The notes: generated by a model not told the origin, from the sequence alone. A stretch of DNA of 64,000 nucleotides from Bradyrhizobium sp. BRP22 (GCF_020194175.1 NZ_JADYVX010000012.1:62001-126000); one strand, 5' to 3'; positions 16,364 to 28,050 are shown, numbered from the stretch's first letter. Made by a program: numbers and translations.

Positions 16364-16454
16364 CGTCATGGCCGGGCTTGACCCGGCCATCCACGCGCTT
16401 GGGCTTCGCTCGACTGTAAAGACGTGGATGCCCGGGACAAGCCCGGGCATGACG
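16364..16454. repeat. Interspersed palindromic repeat, CGTCATGGCCGGGC type
   Basis: Begins CGTCATGGCCGGGCTTGACC and ends GACAAGCCCGGGCATGACG, forming a long imperfect hairpin between acuI and the MFS gene. When read through, it encodes the MDGRVKPGHDG-type peptide often found at mis-called protein starts in Bradyrhizobium. Confidence 0.75.
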
Positions 16455-16483
16455 ACGAATTTGTGCGGAATCTGTTTATCGCA

Positions 16484-17734
16484 TCAGGCAGGCTGCGCAA
16501 CCGGGCGCGACACCGGCGCTTCCACGATCGGCAGGTTGATCAGCGCCGACAGCACGCCGAACAGGATCGAGAGCCACCAGATCGGCGTGTAGGAACCGTA
16601 ATGCTCGAACACGATGCCGCCAAGCCAGACGCCGAGGAACCCGCCGACCTGATGGCTGACGAAGGCAAAACCGTAGAGCGTGGCGAACCAACGCGTGCCG
16701 AACATCAGCGCCACCAGCGCCGAGGTCGGCGGCACCGTCGACAGCCAGGTGAGGCCGGAGACCGCGCCGAAGGCGACTGCGGAGAAAGTCGTGATCGGGA
16801 ACGAGATGAAGGCCACCGTCGCCAGCGCCCGGGTGAAATAGATCACCGACAGGATGTAGCGCTTGGGGAAGAAGTTCTGGAGCCAGCCGACGCCGAGCGA
16901 GCCGATGATGTTGAACAGGCCGATCGCCGCGATCACCCAGCCGCCGGTCGAAGTCGGAATGCCGCGATCGACGAGATAGGCCGGCAGATGCACAGTGATG
17001 AAAGCAAGCTGGAAGCCGCAGGTGAAGAAGCCGAGCACGAGCAGTACATAGGAACGATGGCCGAATGCTTCCGCCAGCGCCGTCTTGAACGACTGCTGGT
17101 CGGCGGCCGGCGCATCCGTCGTCTGCGCCGGCGGCGTTGCGATCGCAAGCGACAGCGGCAGGATCAGAAGCATCAGCACGGCGAACACGGTCAGTGCGGC
17201 CTGCCAGCCGAAATTATCGATCAGCGCCACGCCGAACGGCGCGAACAGGAACTGGCCGAACGAGCCAGCGGCAGTGCCGGCGCCGAGCGCAAGGCCACGC
17301 TTCTCCGGCGGCAGCAATTTGCTGAACGCCGACAGCACCAGGTTGAAGGAAGAGCCGGACAGGCCGAAACCGATCAGGACGCCGGCACCGATGTCGAGCG
17401 ACAGGGGCGTTGCCGAATAGCGCATCATGTAGAGGCCGCCGGCATAGAGCAGCGCGCCCACGATCATCACACGCATGATGCCGAAGCGGTCGGCGATCGC
17501 GCCGGCGATCGGCTGGCCCAATCCCCACAGCAGGTTCTGCAGCGCCAGCGCGAGGCCAAAGACGTCGCGGCCCCAGGCGAATTCGCGGCTCATCGGCTGC
17601 ACGAAGAAGCCGAGCGCCGAGCGCGGCCCGAAGCTGAGCAGCGCGATCGCGCAGCCGCAGATGATGATGATCAACGGCGTGCGCCAGCTATCGAGGCGGG
17701 AGGAAGACCGAAGGTCGCCGGTGGTCACAGCCAT
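16484..17734 (-). CDS. MFS transporter
   Basis: 416 residues with twelve predicted membrane helices and the MFS loop motif ADRFGIMR after helix 2 (about residue 83). Substrate unknown; the general form (short N-terminus, GPRSALGFFVQPMSREF after helix 1, and a central loop at about 200-220) resembles oxalate/formate or monocarboxylate-type MFS members. ATG 17734 is preceded by AGGGGG at suitable spacing. It is transcribed toward acuI from its own promoter in 17735-17937. Confidence 0.9.
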   Translation of the reverse strand: MAVTTGDLRSSSRLDSWRTPLIIIICGCAIALLSFGPRSALGFFVQPMSREFAWGRDVFGLALALQNLLWGLGQPIAGAIADRFGIMRVMIVGALLYAGGLYMMRYSATPLSLDIGAGVLIGFGLSGSSFNLVLSAFSKLLPPEKRGLALGAGTAAGSFGQFLFAPFGVALIDNFGWQAALTVFAVLMLLILPLSLAIATPPAQTTDAPAADQQSFKTALAEAFGHRSYVLLVLGFFTCGFQLAFITVHLPAYLVDRGIPTSTGGWVIAAIGLFNIIGSLGVGWLQNFFPKRYILSVIYFTRALATVAFISFPITTFSAVAFGAVSGLTWLSTVPPTSALVALMFGTRWFATLYGFAFVSHQVGGFLGVWLGGIVFEHYGSYTPIWWLSILFGVLSALINLPIVEAPVSRPVAQPA

Positions 17735-17882
17735 CAATTTCCCCCTGCACGCTGCATCATTGGCGGTCCGACCCGCCGGACGAAAGGTTACAGGGAGTTA
17801 ATGCATTTGCATGAAAACCCCAAGGGGGCCCGGAGAGAAAAATTTCAGCGCAGGGCAGCTCTGCAGAATGATGGGAACGCTA

Positions 17883-17916
17883 TGCCGTCGTCCCGGCGAA
17901 AGTCGGGACGACGGCA
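17883..17916. repeat. Short perfect palindrome after the cell-wall hydrolase gene
   Basis: Perfect 12-bp arms TGCCGTCGTCCC (17883-17894) and GGGACGACGGCA (17905-17916) with a 10-base loop. It lies about 20 bp past the stop of the minus-strand hydrolase gene and could help terminate it, though no U-run follows. Confidence 0.5.
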
Positions 17917-17937
17917 GACTTATCGCCGGTGTGAAGT

Positions 17938-19407
17938 CTATCGCTTCGCAGTCGCCTGTTCGGCGGAGCTTTGCGCGGCCTCGGCGAGCTCTGCGGAAAT
18001 CTCCGCGGTCTCGGCCGGGCTGCCCCAGCTCGGCGCGTCGCTGCCATTGCCCCAGGCGCGTGGGCGATAGAAGGTGTGGACGCCGAACTTGTACATCTTC
18101 TTCATTTCGCTGACCCAGGACGGCCGCACCCAATAGGCGTGATAGTGCGTCGATCTGTCGACCTCGGGCAGCCAGAGCCGGCCATCGAGCATCGCCTTGG
18201 CGATCTTCCGCGCGCGGTCCCACATATCGGGCTCGCGGATGACGTCGCGGACGTTGTCGCAGGCGAAGGTGAACTGGCAGGCGAAGTGGCGGTACTTGTT
18301 CTGGTAAACCACGCCGCACACCGTAGTCGGATATTTGCCGGAGAAGGCGCGGTTCAGCACCACCTGCGCCACCGCGATCTGGCCGCGCACCGCCTCGCCC
18401 CTTGCTTCGAAATAGACGGCTTCGGCAAGACACTTTTCCGACTTGGCGCGCGACTTCTCGTCGAACAGGCCGAGCCGCTCGGCCGGCGTCTTGGCGTGCT
18501 GGTTGTCGGCATTGACCTCGCCCTTCGGCGCGATGCTCTCGCCCATGTCGCCGGCGCGCACCGGGCCATCGGCATCGACCGGCAGCGAGGTCATCACCTT
18601 CATGTCCGGATCAGGCGAGGCATCGGGCACGACGATCGTCGGCTCCTCGCCGGGCTGCCAGCGCTCCATGGTCTCGGGTGTTCCAAGCGACGAGCCGAAG
18701 AACAGGTTCGAGGTCTTGAACGAGAATGCGTCGCGCGGCGGCGCCGCGGTCTCGGGCGCGGCGGTCGGCACCTTGGGCTGCGCGTTCCTGACGTCGCCGC
18801 GCGGACTGGCCGCGGGCGACAGCGCAACATCGGATGGCGGCTGCGCCGGCGCATATTGTGGCAATGGCGGCGCATTGAGCGCGGCCTGCAATTCCGGATC
18901 GAGCGGCCCTTGCGCGGCGGGCGCAGCAGTCTTCATGCCCTTGACGGAAGAATTCGAGGTCGAGGGATCCTCGCTTGCCGGCCTGGACTCGCTGGGCATG
19001 GCTTCAGCCGGCATCGTCGGCGTGACGATGAGACGATCGCCCTTCAGCGTGCGATCGACCTTGGGAAAGTCGGAGGCGACATAGCGCGGCGGCGGCGCGA
19101 CGATCGGATTGCGGGTGATGGAACCGGCAAGGTCGCCGCCCTGGCTGTCCAGCCGCGCCAGCCGATAGGTCGCAGTTTGCGGCGAGGACGTTCCGATCGG
19201 TCGGCCGAAACTGTAGGCGGCGACGTGGATCGTGCCCATGGCGGAGAACATGCGCTTCTGCCAGCGCTCGGCGACGCCGGGCTGACGGGCAAGCAGTGAC
19301 GCGATGTCCTGATATCCGATCTCGGTCGGCATCAATGCGAAGATGCTAAGACCGAGTCCGAAGAGCGCGAACCGTGCGCCCTTCGGATGGTTACGCAACA
19401 CTAACAT
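17938..19407 (-). CDS. Cell wall hydrolase, SleB (Hydrolase_2) family
   Basis: About 489 residues. One N-terminal membrane helix (RFALFGLGLSIFALMP) anchors the protein. A long low-complexity Pro/Ser/Ala-rich region (about 100-330) follows, then the SleB-type catalytic domain: AEAVYFEARGEAVRGQIAVA with the catalytic Glu, VVLNRAFSGKYP, CGVVYQNKYRHFACQFTFAC, and STHYHAYWVRPSW. In this family the domain cleaves peptidoglycan (lytic transglycosylase or amidase activity). The start is uncertain: ATG 19407 is used, while 19467 would add 20 residues. The C-terminus is rich in Ala/Glu/Ser. Confidence 0.87.
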   Translation of the reverse strand: MLVLRNHPKGARFALFGLGLSIFALMPTEIGYQDIASLLARQPGVAERWQKRMFSAMGTIHVAAYSFGRPIGTSSPQTATYRLARLDSQGGDLAGSITRNPIVAPPPRYVASDFPKVDRTLKGDRLIVTPTMPAEAMPSESRPASEDPSTSNSSVKGMKTAAPAAQGPLDPELQAALNAPPLPQYAPAQPPSDVALSPAASPRGDVRNAQPKVPTAAPETAAPPRDAFSFKTSNLFFGSSLGTPETMERWQPGEEPTIVVPDASPDPDMKVMTSLPVDADGPVRAGDMGESIAPKGEVNADNQHAKTPAERLGLFDEKSRAKSEKCLAEAVYFEARGEAVRGQIAVAQVVLNRAFSGKYPTTVCGVVYQNKYRHFACQFTFACDNVRDVIREPDMWDRARKIAKAMLDGRLWLPEVDRSTHYHAYWVRPSWVSEMKKMYKFGVHTFYRPRAWGNGSDAPSWGSPAETAEISAELAEAAQSSAEQATAKR

Positions 19408-19668
19408 CGATACGCTCACGCAACGCTTACACCGATCGAACGCAGTCCATCCGTGCAATTCGACCAAATTTGTTGGTATCGAATTTAGGTTGCCGCGGAG
19501 TTAATCGACGTGGCTTGCGCGCTACACACAAGAGATCGCAGGAATTTTGCGCGACGCATCGAATGCATTGGTAAATGCCTCGCGGATGAAAGTGGTAAAT
19601 ACGAGGTCAACGAACAGAGTGAACAAAGTCTTCGCGCACAGAGTTGCTCGCGTTCCAAATACTCTCGT

Positions 19669-20909
19669 CTATCCTGAAGCGACCGGGGACATCCGCGCCT
19701 GCAGCGACGAAGCCGCGCGACGCGTTGAGGCCCAGACCAGCAACGCAGCAGCGCTGAAAGCCGCTCCCACCATCGAGACGCTGGTCCACCCCGCGTATGC
19801 ATTGGCGGTCGTCGCTGCGATGGCGCCGATCGCGCTGCCGATCGAATAGAACACCATGTAGCCGCCGACGAGGCGGCTGCGTGCCTCCGGGTAAAGCGCG
19901 AAGATGATGCTTTGATTGGTCACGTGGACCGCCTGACCGCGAGGTCGAGCAGCACCACGCCGACGACGAGCGCCGGGATCGAGACCGGCAGCAGCGCGAT
20001 CAGTCCCCACGATGCAAGCAGGAGCATGAGCGACAGGCCCGTTGTCCATTGGCCGAGACCACGATCGACCAGCCTGCCCGCGCTGCCTGCTGCAGCGGCG
20101 CCAGCCACACCGACGAGGCCGAAAAGGCCGATCTGGCCATGCGAGAACGAGAACGGGGCAGCACTCAGCGGAAGCACCAGCGCCGTCCAGAAAGTGCTGA
20201 ATGCTGCAAATATGAACAGCGCGAGGATGCCGCGCACGAGAAGGATCCGCTCGCGCAGGAAGAGCCTCGGGATGGAACGCAGCGTGACGAAATAGCTGTC
20301 GGAGCTTTCCGGCGGAAGATGTTTCGGCAGGATGCGGAAGAGAATGCCGGCCATGGCGAATGTCAGCGCCGCGGAGGTCAGATAGACCACGCGCCAACCG
20401 CCGAGATCGGCGAGGATTCCGGCGACGAAGCGCGCGGCCAGGATGCCGATCACAACGCCGCTGATCACCGTTCCGACTGCCTTGCCGCGCTCGGAAGGCA
20501 AGGCCAGCGTAGCGGCAAACGCCACAAGCACCTGGACCACGACCGCCACCAGGCCGACCACCGCCATGCCGGCGAACAGCACGCCTTCGGTCCCGGCTGT
20601 CGCGACAGCCACAAGAGCCGCCGCCGACATGATGCCCTGGATCACGACAAGACGACGACGGTCGAAGAGATCGCCAAGCGGCACGATGAAGATCAGCCCG
20701 CACGCGTAGCCGATCTGCGTGAGCGTCACGACGAGGCCGATCACCGCCGGTGCAATCCCGAAATCATCGGCCATCGCATCGAGCAGCGGCTGGGCATAGT
20801 AGATATTGGCGACACTCAGACCTGCGGCGACGGCAAAGATCAGCGTCGTGGTCTTCGACAGCCCGCCATGCCGCCGGTTTGCCGCTTCGTCCGTCTCAAT
20901 GCGTCCCAT
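19669..20909 (-). pseudogene. MFS transporter interrupted by a single-base frameshift
   Basis: Starting at ATG 20909 with AGGAG upstream, the first frame gives about 325 residues of a normal MFS protein (GLSVANIYYAQPLLDAMADDF...; GDLFDRRR loop motif). It then ends abruptly after DLAV with a short out-of-frame tail and a stop at 19920. The missing C-terminus continues in the next frame: QAVHVTNQSIIFALYPEAR, then GGYMVFYSIGSAIGAIAA and on to the stop at 19669. Inserting one C in the region 19934-19940 (minus strand GTC[C]AGGCGGTC) restores DLAVQAVHVTNQS. Either a recent inactivating mutation or a sequencing error. It is divergent from an HxlR regulator with two operator-like sites between them. 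Confidence 0.85.
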
Positions 20910-20941
20910 CGCATCAACTCCTCTTCGCGAGCGCTATTGAT

Positions 20942-20962
20942 CTAGTCCTATGTTAAGACTAG
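20942..20962. promoter_or_regulatory. Operator-like palindrome 1 between MFS and HxlR genes
   Basis: A 21-bp pseudo-palindrome with arms CTAGTC (20942-20947) and GACTAG (20957-20962) around a 9-base centre. It matches the second site at 16 of 21 positions. It is 33 bp upstream of the MFS start and well placed to repress that gene. Confidence 0.65.
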
Positions 20963-20977
20963 TTGCACTCAGCAAAT

Positions 20978-20998
20978 CTAGTTCTATTTTAGAACCAG
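20978..20998. promoter_or_regulatory. Operator-like palindrome 2 between MFS and HxlR genes
   Basis: The second 21-bp site has inner arms GTTCTA (20981-20986) and TAGAAC (20990-20995) with CTA and CAG flanks. Together the sites fit CTAGTYCTATKTTARRACYA with a final G. They lie 36 bp apart start to start, and this one is 35 bp before the HxlR start codon. A shared dimeric regulator, most simply the HxlR protein, is inferred. Confidence 0.65.
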
Positions 20999-21032
20999 AT
21001 TCGATGCCTTTGGCGCGAGGGAGATGGCAGCT

Positions 21033-21491
21033 ATGGTAAAGCGTGTGAGCCTGTCGGGGGCGGAGTGCCCGGTGGCGCGGGCGCTGGATGTGATCGGCGA
21101 CTGGTGGTCGCTGCTGATCATCCGGGATGCCTTCGAAGGCGTGCGGCGCTTCAGCGAGTTCCAGACGGGGCTCGGAATCGCAAAGGGGATGCTGGCGACG
21201 CGCCTGCGCGATCTCACCGAGAGGGGTGTGCTGGAGACCGCGCCGGCCTCCGACGGGAGCGCGTACAAGGAATACGTCCTGACCGAGAGCGGGCGCGGAC
21301 TCTTCCTCGCGATCGTCGCGCTACGTCAATGGGGCGAGGACCATCTCTACCGCGCCGGCGAGCGGCATTCGGTGCTGGTCGATCGGACGAACGGCGACCC
21401 GGTCGCCCGCCTCGAACTGCAGGCGTCGGATGGACGCGTGCTGGCCTGGAACGAAACACAGGTGAGGAAAGCCGGAGAAGGCGCGGACTGA
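21033..21491 (+). CDS. HxlR-family transcriptional regulator
   Basis: About 152 residues. The winged-helix core has the HxlR signature: ECPVARALDVIGDWWSLLIIRDA with the conserved Cys, then FSEFQTGLGIAKGMLATRLRDL and a wing GVLETAP...YKEYVLTESG. HxlR proteins are dimeric, often redox- or electrophile-sensing repressors that control a divergent gene. GGGAG at 21019-21023 lies 9 bases before ATG 21033 but abuts ATG 21024, so the shorter start is preferred. The divergent target is the frameshifted MFS gene; the two palindromes between them are the likely binding sites. Confidence 0.9.
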   Translation: MVKRVSLSGAECPVARALDVIGDWWSLLIIRDAFEGVRRFSEFQTGLGIAKGMLATRLRDLTERGVLETAPASDGSAYKEYVLTESGRGLFLAIVALRQWGEDHLYRAGERHSVLVDRTNGDPVARLELQASDGRVLAWNETQVRKAGEGAD

Positions 21492-21559
21492 GCACCGCCG
21501 CACTCGAGCCAATTCTCGCACGATGAGATTTGGTAACACCGGCTTGTCCGCACGTTCAC

Positions 21560-21692
21560 CTCTCCCGCTTGCGGGGGAGGTCGGGGCGTAAGCGCCGGGT
21601 GGGGGCTCTTTCCCCACGATCGGACAGCACTATTCGCGGAGATACCCCCACCCCAGCCCTCCCCCGCAAGCGGTCGCAAGCGGGAGAGGGAG
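21560..21692. repeat. Interspersed repeat, CTCTCCCGCTTGCGGG type
   Basis: The left end CTCTCCCGCTTGCGGGGGAG and the right end CCCCCGCAAGCGG...GCGGGAGAGGG are inverted copies around a GGGTGGGGGC / CCCCCACCCC core. The right arm has a small internal duplication (GCAAGCGGTCGCAAGCGG). It occupies most of the 245-bp gap between the HxlR gene and the convergent histidine kinase gene. A degenerate piece lies at 24671-24737. Confidence 0.75.
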
Positions 21693-21736
21693 CGCAGCTT
21701 CATCGCGGCTATACCTCAGCCTGATCGGATCACGAT

Positions 21737-24298
21737 CTAGCCGTCGTGCAGGATTGCCTTCAGCCGACGGGCCAGGTCGGCAACGTGGAAGGGTTTCTCG
21801 ATGATCGGAAACTCGTCCACGGCGTGATGCCGCTCCAACGCATCTCCGGCATAGCCCGACGTGAGCAGGATCTTGATGTCCGGGCACAGCCGGCGCGCCT
21901 CGCGCGCCAGCTCGATGCCGTTCATGCCGCTCGGCATCACGATATCGCTGAACAGGAGCGCGAAGCTCTCGCCGCTCTTCAACATCGTCAGCGCCTCGAG
22001 GCCGTTACGGGCGCAGACAATTTCGTAGCCGAACGAGCTCAACATCGCCGAGGTGACTTCGAGCAGGTCTTCATTGTCATCGACCACCAGGATCCGCTCC
22101 GATCCTCCCGGTATGGCTCGCGCCGTCCGCTCCTGCACCGGCGCATCAGGCGCCTTGTCGGCCTTGGGCAGGTAGAGCGCGACCGTAGTCCCTGCTCCCG
22201 GCGCGCTTTCGACCGTGATGTGCCCGCCGGACTGTCGAACGAAGCCGTAGACCATGCTGAGGCCGAGCCCGGTCCCTTTGCCGACTTCCTTGGTCGTGAA
22301 GAAGGGCTCGAAGATCCTGTCACGCACCTCGGGCGGCATCCCGTAGCCGGAATCCGTGACGGCCAGCCTGACATACGACCCGGCCAAACACTCCGCCACG
22401 GCCCCCTGCTCCAGCTCGACATTCCGCGTCTCGATCTCGAGCACGCCGCCGTCCGGCATCGCATCGCGTCCATTGATCGCGAGGTTGAGCAGAGCGGTCT
22501 CCAGCAGCGACGGATCGACGTGGCATTGCCACAATTGCTCGTCGGTCCGCAGCCTGACCTCGCATCCTCCCCCGACCGCCTGCTGGATCAGACCCTGAAA
22601 CTCGGAAATGAGCTGGTTCGCGTTGACCAGTTTGGGATTCAGTATCTGCCGCCGCGAAAAGGCGAGAAGCTGCGAGGTCAGCTTCTCGCCTCGCTGGGTG
22701 GCGCGTCGCGCCGCCGCGGCGTACTGCCGAACCTTCGAAATGTCGGTGGCATCCTCGATCAGGTCGAGGCTGCCCGAGACCACCGTGAGCAGATTGTTGA
22801 AGTCATGCGCGATGCCGCCGGTGAGCTGGCCGACCGACTCCATCTTTTGGCTCTGGTGGAACTGCTCCTCGATCAGCCGGCGCGCTTCCAGTGCGTGCTT
22901 GTGATCGGTGATGTCGCGGAGAAAGATCGCCAGCCCCTGGCTGGAGGGAAACGCATTGACGGCGTACCAGACCTGTCGACGTGGACAGAACACTTCGAGG
23001 AATGCCGGCCGCTGCGTCGACGTCACCTCCAGGATCTGGCTGGTGATATCGAGGTCGTCGGCGTCCGGAAATGCCTCCTGCAGCGTCAGGCCCCTGACAT
23101 CCTGCCCTTCCGCAATGTCTGCCCAGGCCGGTCCGTTGAGATAGGTGAGGCGCCAGTCCCTATCGATGATCAGCACGCTGTCGGTGGTGCTCTCGAAGAT
23201 CATCGTAATCCGGGCCGCGGCTTCCTCCGCTTTCTTCCTCGCGTCGGACAGTTCGTGCTCGCGCTGTTCCAGCGCATCGGCCATGGTGTTGAATGCATCG
23301 GCCACCCGCGCGATTTCGGAAGTGCCGCGGATGTCCACCCGCCGGGTAAAATCGCCGAGCCGCCATCGGTTGGCGGCGTCGACCAATTGCCCGAGCGGGC
23401 GACGGACGAAGCGCCGTGCGCCCAATGATGTCAGGATCAGCACCAGCGCGGTGCTCAGGATGATCAGGAAGATGCCGCGCTGCGTGCCGTGCTGGATCGT
23501 GGTGAACGCCCGGTCCTTGTCCAGGCCAAAGCTGATCAGGAGGCCGCCGGAGCTGTCCGGCAAGGCCGCATAGCCGACGATCCGCTCCACGCCATCGAGA
23601 TCCACGGTGTCGATGGCCCCGGATTTCTCGAGGACAGGATCACGCCCCTGGCTCAGTGTCCTCCCGACAAAGTGAGCATTGTCGGGATAGCGGGCGAGAT
23701 ACCTGCCGTTGCGATCCATGATTCCGAGCGCCGCTCCCGCCGGGGCGCCCTTGCGGGCAATGTAGTCGGCGAGCCAATCCAGGCTGAGGGTTGCGATGAT
23801 GGCGCCCCCCATCTGTCCGTCCGGTTCGTAGAATGGTAATGCGAACTGAATGGCCCTTCGACCGGACGACAGCCCTAGCGAGAACTCGCCGACGGAGAAT
23901 GCGCCGGTTTTCCGCAAATTGGCGAAATAGGCCCTTCCCGAGACATTGACCGGCTTGCGGTTGTCGTCGGGCGCGCAGAAGGTGACGCCGTTCAGATCGG
24001 TGACGACGATGGTGAGAAAGCCCGGGAATCGCTGCTTTATCGCGCCCATATAGGCGTTGCACGAAGCGCTATCCCTGGCCTTGATCGACGGAAGCTCCGA
24101 CAGCGTGATCAGGACCTGATGAATGCCCTGGATGATCTGCTGTTGCTCCGCGGCGGCAAGTTCAGCCAGATTGAGGGCTTGGTTCTGCACCTCGATCTGC
24201 CGCGCGCGACGCAGGTCAAATTCATTATACGCTTGGATCGCTATTGCCGGCAGCAGAGCGACAGCCACCAGCACAAGCAGCCGTGATAAAAGCGTCAC
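21737..24298 (-). CDS. Hybrid sensor histidine kinase with cache-type sensor, HAMP, PAS, kinase and receiver
   Basis: 853 residues. A membrane helix (about 5-22) and a second (about 273-292) flank a periplasmic double-cache-like sensor (VTDLNGVTFCAPDD, IMDRNGRYLARYPD). HAMP follows (RRPLGQLVDAANRWRLGDF), then a PAS domain (about 365-475). The HisKA phosphoacceptor His is near 497 in GGIAHDFNNLL. The ATPase domain has N box LAINGRDAMPDG, then DSGYGMP and GKGTGLGLSMVYG. The C-terminal receiver (about 733-850) has its Asp near 784 in LLFSDIVMP. GTG start. No separate response regulator is adjacent, so the output route is not evident. Confidence 0.92.
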   Translation of the reverse strand: MTLLSRLLVLVAVALLPAIAIQAYNEFDLRRARQIEVQNQALNLAELAAAEQQQIIQGIHQVLITLSELPSIKARDSASCNAYMGAIKQRFPGFLTIVVTDLNGVTFCAPDDNRKPVNVSGRAYFANLRKTGAFSVGEFSLGLSSGRRAIQFALPFYEPDGQMGGAIIATLSLDWLADYIARKGAPAGAALGIMDRNGRYLARYPDNAHFVGRTLSQGRDPVLEKSGAIDTVDLDGVERIVGYAALPDSSGGLLISFGLDKDRAFTTIQHGTQRGIFLIILSTALVLILTSLGARRFVRRPLGQLVDAANRWRLGDFTRRVDIRGTSEIARVADAFNTMADALEQREHELSDARKKAEEAAARITMIFESTTDSVLIIDRDWRLTYLNGPAWADIAEGQDVRGLTLQEAFPDADDLDITSQILEVTSTQRPAFLEVFCPRRQVWYAVNAFPSSQGLAIFLRDITDHKHALEARRLIEEQFHQSQKMESVGQLTGGIAHDFNNLLTVVSGSLDLIEDATDISKVRQYAAAARRATQRGEKLTSQLLAFSRRQILNPKLVNANQLISEFQGLIQQAVGGGCEVRLRTDEQLWQCHVDPSLLETALLNLAINGRDAMPDGGVLEIETRNVELEQGAVAECLAGSYVRLAVTDSGYGMPPEVRDRIFEPFFTTKEVGKGTGLGLSMVYGFVRQSGGHITVESAPGAGTTVALYLPKADKAPDAPVQERTARAIPGGSERILVVDDNEDLLEVTSAMLSSFGYEIVCARNGLEALTMLKSGESFALLFSDIVMPSGMNGIELAREARRLCPDIKILLTSGYAGDALERHHAVDEFPIIEKPFHVADLARRLKAILHDG

Positions 24299-24510
24299 TT
24301 CCCATCAGGCCCCGACCCTGACGCTCGTCCGCCATGGCGCCGACGCTGCCCTGATCTCAATTGACGCAAAAACAATCTGAACCATCTCATGCCAACCTCA
24401 ACTTCTTGGGATGAGGATTCGGAGCGGGGGTTACAGTTCGATTTCAGCACGCAGAAAGTTGGGTTACGGCTGTAACGCGTCCTGCCTTTGCGAGCGGATC
24501 CGGCAAGAAA

Positions 24511-24534
24511 TGGCCGGGAAAGCCCGGCCATTTT
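24511..24534. terminator. Intrinsic terminator hairpin
   Basis: TGGCCGGG (24511-24518), loop AAAG, CCCGGCCA (24523-24530), followed by TTTTC on the plus strand and TTTCTTG on the minus strand. It lies about 210 bp past the ppdK stop on the minus strand with two repeat elements in between, and upstream of the histidine kinase start. Confidence 0.7.
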
Positions 24535-24539
24535 CAGTT

Positions 24540-24644
24540 AGAGCGTTTTCGAGCGAAGCGGACACCGGTTCGCGTGAAGAAAACGCGTGAAAACAAGAAT
24601 CTAGAGCTTCGGTTCTGATTCAATCAGAACCGAAAATGCTCTAG
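24540..24644. repeat. Interspersed repeat, AGAGCGTTTTCGAGCGAAGC type
   Basis: The element has a GCGTTTTC / GAAAACGC pair, then a strong hairpin with 13-bp arms at 24608-24620 and 24622-24634 (TTCGGTTCTGATT and its complement), ending AATGCTCTAG. A degraded relative with the same GTTTTCGAGCGAAG...GAAGAAAACGCGT order is at 28004-28050. Confidence 0.75.
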
Positions 24645-24670
24645 CGCGAAGAGATGATATTCGACCAGAC

Positions 24671-24737
24671 CTGCGCTCCCTCTCCCGCTTGCGCCACAAG
24701 CAAGCGGGAGTGGCAAAGCGAGTTTGCGGAGGGACTT
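24671..24737. repeat. Degenerate copy of the CTCTCCCGCTTGCGG repeat
   Basis: Contains CTCCCTCTCCCGCTTGCG then CAAGCGGGAG and GCGAGTTTGCGGAGGG. It shares its core with the element at 21560-21692 but is shorter. It sits just after the ppdK stop, between ppdK and the probable terminator at 24511. Confidence 0.55.
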
Positions 24738-24740
24738 ATC

Positions 24741-27689
<2,949 letters not shown>

Positions 27690-27783
27690 GGCTCTCAACA
27701 ATCCGGATGGAGGGGCAAGAAGAAGATGCGCGCCTTACACCACTTTGGTGTGGCGGGCGCAAGCTGCGAACGGCCTTTCGATT

Positions 27784-27939
27784 CTACAAATGCAACCAGC
27801 GCAAAAGGCCCATGCCGACCAAGCCCACGAAGATCAGGTAGATCGCGACGATGAAGTTCAAGAGCCGCGGCATGACCAGGATCAGAATGCCCGCGATCAG
27901 GGCCACGATGGCAGGAACATGCGCAGCGGTGATGACCAT
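27784..27939 (-). CDS. DUF3096-family small membrane protein, 51 aa
   Basis: A 51-codon gene: MVITAAHVPAIVALIAGILI, then LVMPRLLNFIVAIYLIFVGL and a short tail ending TAG at 27784-27786. It is two hydrophobic helices split by a PRLLN turn, the pattern of DUF3096 proteins common in alphaproteobacteria. GGAG lies 9 bases before the ATG. Function is unknown. It is upstream of ppdK on the same strand, 94 bp away, and too short for most ORF cut-offs. The region 27940-28282 beyond it holds only a repeat remnant. Confidence 0.85.
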   Translation of the reverse strand: MVITAAHVPAIVALIAGILILVMPRLLNFIVAIYLIFVGLVGMGLLRWLHL

Positions 27940-28003
27940 TTTAAGAAGCTCCAGCGGATGTGTTCGGGAAATCGAATCGAGGCGGGCATTGTACCGGCAT
28001 CAC

Positions 28004-28050
28004 GTTTTCGAGCGAAGTGGTACCGCTCTCTCATGAAGAAAACGCGTCAA
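28004..28050. repeat. Degraded copy of the AGAGCGTTTTCGAGCGAAGC repeat
   Basis: Shows GTTTTCGAGCGAAGTGG...CATGAAGAAAACGCGTCAAA, the left half of the element at 24540-24644. The surrounding gap 27940-28282 has no gene I can support; the AAGGAG ribosome-binding site of the DUF1236 gene is at its right end. Confidence 0.55.

Noticed and set aside
16424..18070. 548-residue plus-strand open frame, Arg/Glu/Gln-rich
   Set aside because: Antisense of the MFS transporter plus neighbouring repeat; composition is that of a shadow frame and it begins inside a palindromic repeat.
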